Shown one piece after another: positions 56,970 to 64,000 of a DNA stretch of 64,000 bases. Made by a program: the position numbers and the translations under genes. Each line of letters opens with the position of its first letter. Positions within the stretch are counted from its first letter, which is position 1. This stretch comes from Primulina eburnea. Taxonomy: Eukaryota; Streptophyta; Magnoliopsida; Lamiales; Gesneriaceae. The stretch lies in contig NC_133110.1 of NCBI RefSeq assembly GCF_022965805.1, forward strand, positions 30,190,668-30,254,667, in the 5' to 3' direction. Under the pieces are notes generated by a model. The model did not search any database and was not told where the DNA came from. It worked only from the letters and a program-made list of their open reading frames with translations.

Positions 56970-57877
56970 TCTGTTTCCTAACCTTTTCGGAAGCCTCTCT
57001 AGGGACAAACTTTAGCAAAATGCCCTAGCTGTTTACAGATATTGCATCTACCAAGCACTCCTTGGCATTGCTCTGAAGGATGTCTCCCTCCGCAAGTCCT
57101 ACAATAGACATCAGTATGGCTTGGACTGGAACCACTTGAGCTAGAGGAACCACTTCCCAACTTCTTGAACGGTTTCTTTCGAGCTTTCAGCAGATCTTGC
57201 TTTCCACTCGTGCTGCCACGCTCAATTCGAAGAGGGGATTGCTGTGTCTGGGTTTGTTTCACACACAACCTTGTCAATTGTCTAATCAGACTCGCCTCCG
57301 CTCTCTTCGCTCTACTCAGGATGTCAGCAAAATGGTAAGGTCGTTGCAAATTCATGAATGCAACTACCTCTGAATTCAACCCTCTGATGAATTGATTTAC
57401 TATAGCTTCATCATTTCCAGCTAAATGAGGAGCAAAATGCAGTAGAGTCGAGAATTTAGAAATATATTCGTCAATATTTAACTGCCCTTGGCTCAAATTC
57501 TCAAACTCTAATTTCTTGTCCTCTCGGTACGAGACTGAGAAAAATCGTCGATAAAATTCAGTTCTGAATATCTCCCACGAAATCACTGTACCTCTCTATG
57601 CCCACATTCTTGTACTGGTAATCCACCAACTCCTGGCGGCTTCTCGTAACTGGTAAGGCACCATTTTAACCCTCTGTTCATCTGTACACTCAAGTAAATC
57701 GAACAAGATTTCTATATCATCAAACCAGTTCTGACAATCTTCAGATGTCTCGGTACCATTCAGAACCGGCGGCTGTAATAACTGAAATTCTTTCATCTTT
57801 TCTTCTAGCTGAATTTCTAATGTATCTATCTGTTCAGACGAAGTACTGCCCTTTTCTGAAATTCTTCGAGGCGGTAT
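56970..57877 (-). pseudogene. gag: Broken gag of RE10
   Basis: The expected start codon, placed by similarity to family C (PPRR followed by GSTS), reads ATA (57877-57875) in place of ATG. The frame then runs through EIQLEEKMKEFQLLQPPVL and the capsid start to ~57596, where stops and a frameshift occur. It continues at 57586-56999 (TEFYRRFFSVSYREDKKLEF, LNIDEYISKFSTLLHFAPH). Two knuckles, CRTCGGRHPSEQC and CNICKQLGHFAKVC, end just before a stop at 57001-56999. Ending right after the second knuckle is a property shared with RE2. Confidence 0.88.
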
Positions 57878-58226
57878 ATCTGATAATCAAAAAGATTAGT
57901 ACCTACTCTATACAATCTGTCTCAGCCCTCCTCTGATCATATACCTCTGACCCAGACTCGGTTCTGATCCAGGCTTAATAATTACATGCTGCGATCAACT
58001 CAGATAACAAACATGTAATAGGGAAAGCAATAAATCATGCTAGCACACACAATGTAGTCACATTGAAATAAATCTCATGCTAGCAATCACATGCAAGGAA
58101 AGAAAATTCAATCTACCCCGCTCATCTCTTCTATCTCCATCTAAGTCAGTCTAAAAGATCTATCAGTTCTTACTATCTCAATCTAAAGGATCTATCTCTA
58201 AAATATCTATCGCTAAAGGAACTATC

Positions 58227-58239
58227 GGCTCTGATACCA
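58227..58239 (-). other. Primer binding site of RE10 (tRNA-iMet type)
   Basis: GGCTCTGATACCA, reverse complement of TGGTATCAGAGCC, five bases from the LTR. Between it and gag (57878-58226) lies an untranslated leader with repeated GGATCTATC-like words and no gene. Confidence 0.92.
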
Positions 58240-59880
58240 CCTGTTGTGGGGACCCGGACGCTAATCATCTTCTTAATCATATTTTGGATTTAATTATCAA
58301 TTCAGATAAATGGGGTCTAAAAATTTTTTCTTTTTAACATATAACTGCGGAAGGTAATGGAATCTAAATAATATACACTGCTGTATAAAAATATATTTCA
58401 GTATTAAAAGTACAATAATGTACCACAGTTTAATCTAAGGTTCAACTACTAAAGTCAAGTATTAAACCAAATCTACATCCAAGTCCGGAATCACCACGCT
58501 AACTAGTCCATCCTCTTTCTCATCTTGACCCCGATCCTTCCCCACCGGTTGTCATGCACACATACAAAACAAGACAACAGCCGGATAACTCCGGTGAGAA
58601 TAAATCCCAGTATAAAACATGGTAAGCATGTATATAAATAACTAATTCATAAAACATGCCGTCAGGTAGAAACACAATATATTTCATAATCTATGAAATT
58701 AAGCATGCAACTCAAATCAGATAAACATGCATATAACCAATCTTAATCATAAAACATGCTAACCCAACTGAAAGCAAAAATGATGGGTCCCATGATCTAG
58801 GAGCCACATCCATATAAGCATGCAGTTCTAATCAAATCATGTCTAGACTTGACTCAATCTATAACTCTAGGGATCCCGTTGTGAATAAGACGATCTATCA
58901 CCTACCCTCCCAATCGGGGTGACGGTATGTCTTATTCCTAGACTTCGGCCTGATCTGTATCTACATCTACAATAGGGGCGGTGATCTTCCTCTAAGCTGT
59001 GATATCGCCGAACATCTAGAAGTCTGGATGATCTCTCAGACTTTCCTATCTTAATGCATGAATACAATCAGTAAATCAAGCATTATTAGATAAAACATAA
59101 ACAAGAATATAGTATGTGATTTATTGGGCAACTCAAGGATGATCTCGATTGAGTTGTTTCTTCCCGAATATCACATGAATTATACCTTTGTCGTCCCCGT
59201 CTGATGAAGACGAAGTCCTGTATTCAAATCTGTCCATCTCGAATCTGAAATGACAATATCGAATACGCTGTATCAGTGAATAACTCAATATACAATATGT
59301 TCTGATCAATACCCAACTCAGTATACAATCTGATCAATATCTGAACAATATATAATCTGATTCATATCATCGATATCACAATACAATCTGAATCATATCG
59401 AAAACTGATTAATTTAAATCAACTGATGTTTCGACGGCATAGCAATACAATCTGAATAACCCCGTCAATCTGAACATCACAAATATAATACTGGAATTCA
59501 TAATCTGTGTCAACATAATTCATACTCTGAATAGTAGCACAATTCTAATATAGGATCTCAGTCAATATCTTTCAAAAATCATAACAATTACAGAAACAGT
59601 CTGTTCTTTAATCTGACTTCAATTCTATAATGTCTACGGTAGCAGAAACACCATATCTGATTCATATTCAATTCTGACAATATCATAAATTCAAAACATG
59701 TCTAAACGTAATAAAACTTACGTCCAATTGTAGCTGTCGTCACTAGGAACACGGTACTGAAGCCGGTTTTAAAATCGTATACTCAAATCTTGCTAAATCA
59801 CAATTTGAAGCTTCGATAGAATTTGGAGAATAACTCTCGTTTCTTTCTTCTGAAGTTGCTGAGTAAGAATCAATTGTACA

Positions 59881-59882
<2 letters not shown>

Positions 59883-59938
<56 letters not shown>
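59883..59938. repeat. (TA)28 microsatellite at the RE10 5' LTR TATA position
   Basis: About 28 TA units, versus about 6 at 54035-54046 in the 3' LTR of the same element. Since LTRs are identical at insertion, the difference arose afterwards. Confidence 0.9.
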
Positions 59939-59941
<3 letters not shown>

Positions 59942-59989
59942 CATGCATAATGGATACGTGTCTTTCTCAAGATGTGCCACAAAACCTCT

Positions 59990-60196
59990 CGCGCATATGC
60001 GCGACATAACCCGCGCATATGCGCGAGACCTACTGGTCTCGGCGAACAGTACCCGCGCATATGCGCCACTCTTCTCGCGCATATGCGCCAAGGCTTCTGG
60101 AGGTGTCGCGCATATGCGCGCATGTCTTCGCGCATGTGCGCCAACCTTACCGTGATTCTCGCGCATATTCGCCACTCTTGATCGCGCATGTGCGCC
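59990..60196. repeat. GCGCATATGCGC array in U3 of RE10 5' LTR
   Basis: Eight copies in register with 54098-54304. Followed, in the minus sense, by the expanded TA run. Confidence 0.9.
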
Positions 60197-60371
60197 AACA
60201 CATAAATTTGCACACATAATTTACACCTTTCTTATGTGTTCTGGTCCGATCCGTTCCGTCTATAATTATCTCAATTACTTCAATAATCATTCCAGATTAA
60301 TTATCAATTACGGTAATCATACTCAATTCATTTCAGATTACGGTAATTAAATTCTCGGGCATTACATATCC

Positions 60372-61930
60372 ATCGAGAACCGCTTCACGATGGTATCAAT
60401 ATATGTGGACTGGGTGAGACCAAGCAATCTTTTCGATCTATCTCTATAGATCTGTATCCCAATACAAAAGATGCTTCATCCAAGTCCTGCATCGAGAACT
60501 TACTCGCTAACCATATCTTAGTTGATTGCAACATTCCTACATCATTCCCAATGATTAGAATGTCATCAACACAAAGCACCAGGAATGTCACAACACTCCC
60601 ACTGACCTTCTTATACACACAGGGTTCCTCAGGATTCTTAGTAAATCAACTCTTTGATTGTACTATCGAATCTAAGGTTCCAACTCCTAGATGCATTCTT
60701 TAGACCATAAATAGATCTCTGAAGTTTGCATACCATATGCTCACTTCCGATAGATGTAAACCCTCCAGGTTTGAGACATGTAAATCTCTTCCTTAATATC
60801 ACCATTAAGAAAGGTTGTCTTGACATCCATCTGCCATATCTCATAGTCATACCATGCAGCTATGGCTAGCAAAATCCTTATGGACTTGAACATTGCAACT
60901 GGTGAAAAGGTTTCCTCAAAGTCAACTCCTTGTCTTTGAGTATATCCTTTTGCCACCAATCGCGCCTTGAAGGTCAATACCTTCCTATTCGTCCCGAGTC
61001 CCTATGGGAACCTTTCCCTCAGGTGGATCTATAAGATCCCACACTTGGTTCGGATGCATGGAATTCATCTCAGATTCCATAGCTTCAAGTCATTTGGATG
61101 AATCGGCATCAGATAACGCTTCCTTGAAGGTCCTTGGATCACATCCATGGTTAGGCTCATCATGGCCCTCTTCAAGAAGCTGACCATACCTCATAGGTGA
61201 TCTCGAGACTCTCTCGGATTTTCTAGGAGCTTGTATCTCCTGTCTTGGCTCTTCGGGTGTGGGTTGTATAATTGTGGGTGTCTCTCGAACCTCTTCGAGT
61301 TCTCTCATCTCCCCTTTTCTATCCAATAGAAAATTCCTTTTCCAAAAAGGTTGCATTCCTAGAAACAAACACTTTTGTTTCTTGGGCATGATAGAAATGA
61401 TATCTAACTGAATTCCTTGGATATCCCACAAAGAAACATAAAATGGATCGACTATCCAATTTGTCTCCCATTACCTGCTTCACATAAGCAGGGCTCCCAT
61501 ATTCTAAGATAAGAACATTTGGGAGGCTTACCCATCCATATCTCATATGGTGTCTGCCTTTTAATGGACATTTAATGGAATATCTTTCAGTTTTAAGTTA
61601 TAGAGATCGTTTTCAAGTTCTCAAGTACCAATTAAACATGCATTCTTGTAAATGTTGCAAACACCTTTGCTAAATAAACAAGAATATCCATTTTTATCAC
61701 CATAGAAATGGAAACATTGTTTTCACCAAAAAGGTACAAACAAAACATCTCTTAAAATTAACTTAAAATCATTGTTCATCAATAACTAAACATTGGCAGC
61801 AACTCTTGCTCCATAGCCATTCTCAAGAAGGTCTCACCTTCCCTTAAGCTTCCTACTTCTTCCCATCACCTGTAACCCATGACAGAGATGTGAGCCACAA
61901 CAGGTATCCAATACCCAAGAAGTAGAGTTA
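60372..61930 (-). pseudogene. RE8 pol remnants: RT, integrase tail, pre-integrase
   Basis: Minus strand from right to left: pre-integrase traces (~61870-61740), the same integrase-core deletion junction (~61560-61580), integrase C-terminal side (61546-61319 and 61431-61090), RT first part (60977-60741) lacking the CKW segment, the shared frameshift near 60770, RT continuing 60850-60638, then 60618-60385. The RT box reads CVDD (60573-60562) where YVDD is expected. Confidence 0.87.
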
Positions 61931-61950
61931 ATTGAAATGTTTACTTCTAT

Positions 61951-62811
61951 TTAGAACATACCGTTTCCAGAACTCTTCTGGGCCAGATATTCCTTGCAAT
62001 TTCGCCTCCAATGTCGAGGCTTCTTGTAGTGGTGACAAACATCACTAGTCTTGTCAGCCTTAACTGGTGTGGCTGCCACAACGGGATTCGGAGATTGCCT
62101 CATCAAGGGCATGTTCTTCTTGGCACGTTGGAAAGAACTCTTCTTTCCCTTCCCATGTGGATCAATCTTCGTACCAAATGAAGAACCCACATAAAGAACC
62201 AACTTCTCTTTCTTGATGGTTGATTCAAACGTAACCAGCATATTCACCAACTCCTCAAGGGTCGGCTTCATCTTGTTCATGTTGAAGTTCACCACAAAAG
62301 GATCAAATGAGCTAGGCAGTGATAAAAGCAACACGTCGGTGGTCAACTCCGAAGGCAAGATCATATCCATGCCAACGAGCTTATCCACGAGCCCAATCAA
62401 CTTCAGGCCATGCTCATGGACCGAGGCCCCATCTCGCATGCGCAAAGTGATTAGCTCCTTGATGGTAGCATGCCTAAGAGGCCGGGTCTGCTCACCAAAG
62501 AGCTCCTTGAGGTGCAAATGAATGTCAGCAGCATTCTTTGCACCCTCAAAACGCCTCTGCAGCTCATCATTCATAGAAGTCAGCATATAACACTTGGCTA
62601 TCAAGTCATGGTCACACCATTCCTTGTAAGCCTGCAATTCCTCAGGATTGCAGTCAGTCGGAGCCTCAACAGGGGGCGACTCAGTCAGTGTATATGCTAC
62701 CCTTTCCGAATTCAAGATGATTTTCAGGTTTCTTAGCCAAGTGAGGTAATTAGGTCCAGTTAATATGTGTTTGTCGAGTAATATGGATATCGGATTACGA
62801 ATCAAAGACAT
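61951..62811 (-). CDS. gag: copia Gag of RE8, 286 residues
   Basis: Open frame starting MSLIRNPIS, closely similar to RE4 Gag but with the 16-residue VHEHGLK... segment only once. The zinc knuckle is damaged: CHHYKKPRHWRRNC, with the second cysteine changed to tyrosine and the glycine before histidine to arginine. RNA binding is probably impaired. The frame is otherwise intact. Confidence 0.85.
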   Translation of the reverse strand: MSLIRNPISILLDKHILTGPNYLTWLRNLKIILNSERVAYTLTESPPVEAPTDCNPEELQAYKEWCDHDLIAKCYMLTSMNDELQRRFEGAKNAADIHLHLKELFGEQTRPLRHATIKELITLRMRDGASVHEHGLKLIGLVDKLVGMDMILPSELTTDVLLLSLPSSFDPFVVNFNMNKMKPTLEELVNMLVTFESTIKKEKLVLYVGSSFGTKIDPHGKGKKSSFQRAKKNMPLMRQSPNPVVAATPVKADKTSDVCHHYKKPRHWRRNCKEYLAQKSSGNGMF

Positions 62812-64000
62812 TGTAAATTTTTACTGAAAAGTAAAAACAGATAAATGTTGATGACTATTTTAAAATATTTAGTAAGATATGAAGTTTGGACTTTTACTTC
62901 ATAAATATTTGCTCCGACTGTTTTGACATCTTTCACTACCCTCTAGTGAAAACGGGAAACTCATTTCCTCAGTAGGCACGTAAGGTCCAATTAGCGAATT
63001 ATGATCCCGAATAAAATCAGCCAATCACAATTCCTAAAAAGTAGTTTCCAATTGCATCACAATGCAACCCTCTACGTAAATTTTTGTCTCACGTTTGATT
63101 ATGACCCAATAATATGACGTCGTTCATCTTCACGTGTCAAGCCTTACCCATCGATGTTGAACCTTAATGGACGGTCGCCATGAGTTCCCCCAATAATATG
63201 AGCCGAAATCATTGGAGTTCCACGTAGTTCACATCACCATGTCAATGGATGTCACAGCTTTCCGGCACCCAGAGCTCCCCCAATAATATGAGCCGAGCCC
63301 CGAGTACGGGTAGCGTTCATCATGCACCCATTGTCGATGGAAGACGAGGAAATTATAAACAAATTTATAATTTCCCTTTTCGGACTTGATATTAATTTTG
63401 AATCTTATTCAAAATGAGGGTTTTTAATTTTGAAAGGTCTCATCATTAATTTTATTTTAAAAGCTCGCCATGTTTGATCGTATGTTTGCCGGATTCATGC
63501 AACTTTGTTATTATCATAATAATAATGCACATACTCATTATTTATAACATATCATGCATATATTATAAACAGTAAACAAACAAGGATGATCAATCGCCCC
63601 AATACTAATGGACCGTGTGAGCTAAACACGGGCCTAGGTTTAATCCTAGGGTAAATGCACGGGATGCAAATGCAACTATTACATTAGCTTCCAATATTTA
63701 CATGTCTTCGATCTTCATAATCATCATGCCACCATCTTCCAATCTTGATCATCCACTATACTAATAGTTACAAATAAATATCCATGGCAAATAGGGATAC
63801 ATCTCATGGGGGTGGGAACGGGCCATAAACCAAGCCCACTTTAAATTTGATAATTATTACAATCATTCAACACAAAATATCCTAGCATACACCTAGCAAA
63901 TTGGGCTTGGGCTTTTGATCATCCTTCATGCATAATATCACATATCATACACCATCAATTAACTATCACAACAATTAATTTATCCAATATTATATATCTT
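62812..64000 (-). other. Leader of RE8, cut by the window edge
   Basis: Reverse complement of the RE4 leader (about 22190-23373), with the repeated CCCAATAATATGA motif at ~63106, 63189 and 63281 and a diverged copy near 63010. No gene is seen. The GC-rich hairpin, PBS and 5' LTR would lie to the right of the window. Confidence 0.85.

Larger units (their letters stand above)
52396..60366 (-). mobile_element. RE10: gag-only gypsy element, family A2
   Basis: 7,971-bp minus-strand element with both LTRs (52396-54474 and 58245-60366), PBS (58227-58239), reversed PPT (~54475-54487) and TATCC duplications. Between PPT and PBS there are only 3.8 kb: a broken gag (57877-56970) and a ~2.5-kb noncoding filler. 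No protease, RT or integrase. This fits the known class of gag-bearing LTR elements without pol (TR-GAG type). LTRs differ at roughly 27 sites by eye plus a TA-repeat length change, so it is older than RE9. Confidence 0.93.
58245..60366 (-). repeat. 5' LTR of RE10
   Basis: 2,122 bp, 43 longer than its partner, almost all from the TA repeat at 59883-59938. Stem-loop at 58883-58937; palindrome array at 59990-60196; start of element at 60366. Confidence 0.93.
40943..64000 (-). mobile_element. RE8: minus-strand copia element, cut by the window edge, holding RE9 and RE10
   Basis: 3' LTR in two parts (40943-41731, 50496-51600), pol remnants (51601-52395, 60372-61930), gag (62811-61951) and leader (62812-64000). 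The 5' LTR would lie beyond 64000. The outer end of the 3' LTR is missing at 40943. RE9 interrupts the LTR and RE10 the RT region; removing each with one target duplication restores continuous copia sequence. Confidence 0.9.

Noticed and set aside
1..64000. Host genes, tRNA or rRNA genes
   Set aside because: I saw no exon-like run with a host protein signature and no tRNA-like cloverleaf apart from PBS matches to tRNA-iMet ends. Every gap over 300 bases is accounted for by LTR, leader, filler or satellite.

Overview
The window is a plant nuclear repeat block, almost certainly from a flowering plant. The reasons are chromovirus-type Ty3/gypsy and Ty1/copia LTR retrotransposons, tRNA-iMet-type primer sites (TGGTATCAGAGC), 5-bp target duplications and a long satellite array. 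The species cannot be named from this sequence. I found no host gene, tRNA, rRNA or CRISPR in 64 kb, and nearly every base belongs to a retroelement or the satellite. This fits pericentromeric or centromeric heterochromatin.

Layout. 1-1332 is part of a minus-strand gypsy LTR (family D). 1333-7132 and 29408-31107 are two halves of one tandem array whose ~364-bp monomer is a piece of a gypsy integrase core. The first half has a 2,550-bp (seven-monomer) higher-order period. The array was split by RE2 (7133-29402, minus, gag-only gypsy family A1, target duplication GCACA). RE2 carries two younger insertions in its own LTR: RE3 (11945-19086, plus, gypsy family B with an intact 1475-residue Gag-Pol, duplication GAATC) and RE4 (19396-28830, plus, copia, duplication AATCT). 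31108-40942 is a rearranged copia zone (RE5 and fragments) holding a ~205-bp-arm foldback at 36745-37178. 40943-64000 is a minus-strand copia, RE8, running off the right edge. It is interrupted by RE9 (41732-50495, plus, gypsy family C, one in-frame stop, duplication AACGG) and RE10 (52396-60366, minus, gag-only gypsy family A2, duplication TATCC).

How the parts relate. Family C is a chromovirus Gag-Pol element. Family A has a related Gag, the same palindromic 12-mer (GCGCATATGCGC) in U3, the same LTR end and the same R/U5 stem-loops, but no pol. A is therefore probably a non-autonomous partner of C-like elements. The copia copies share the same integrase-core deletion and the same frameshift near the RT start, although RE4's LTRs differ by only about 0.6% by eye. 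They look like a defective lineage mobilised in trans.

The most unusual signals are the integrase-derived satellite with higher-order repeats, the family-specific GC-rich palindrome arrays directly upstream of the TATA box in four gypsy families, the paired LTR stem-loops with a compensating base change, and the copia-derived foldback. Divergence figures were counted by eye and are approximate.
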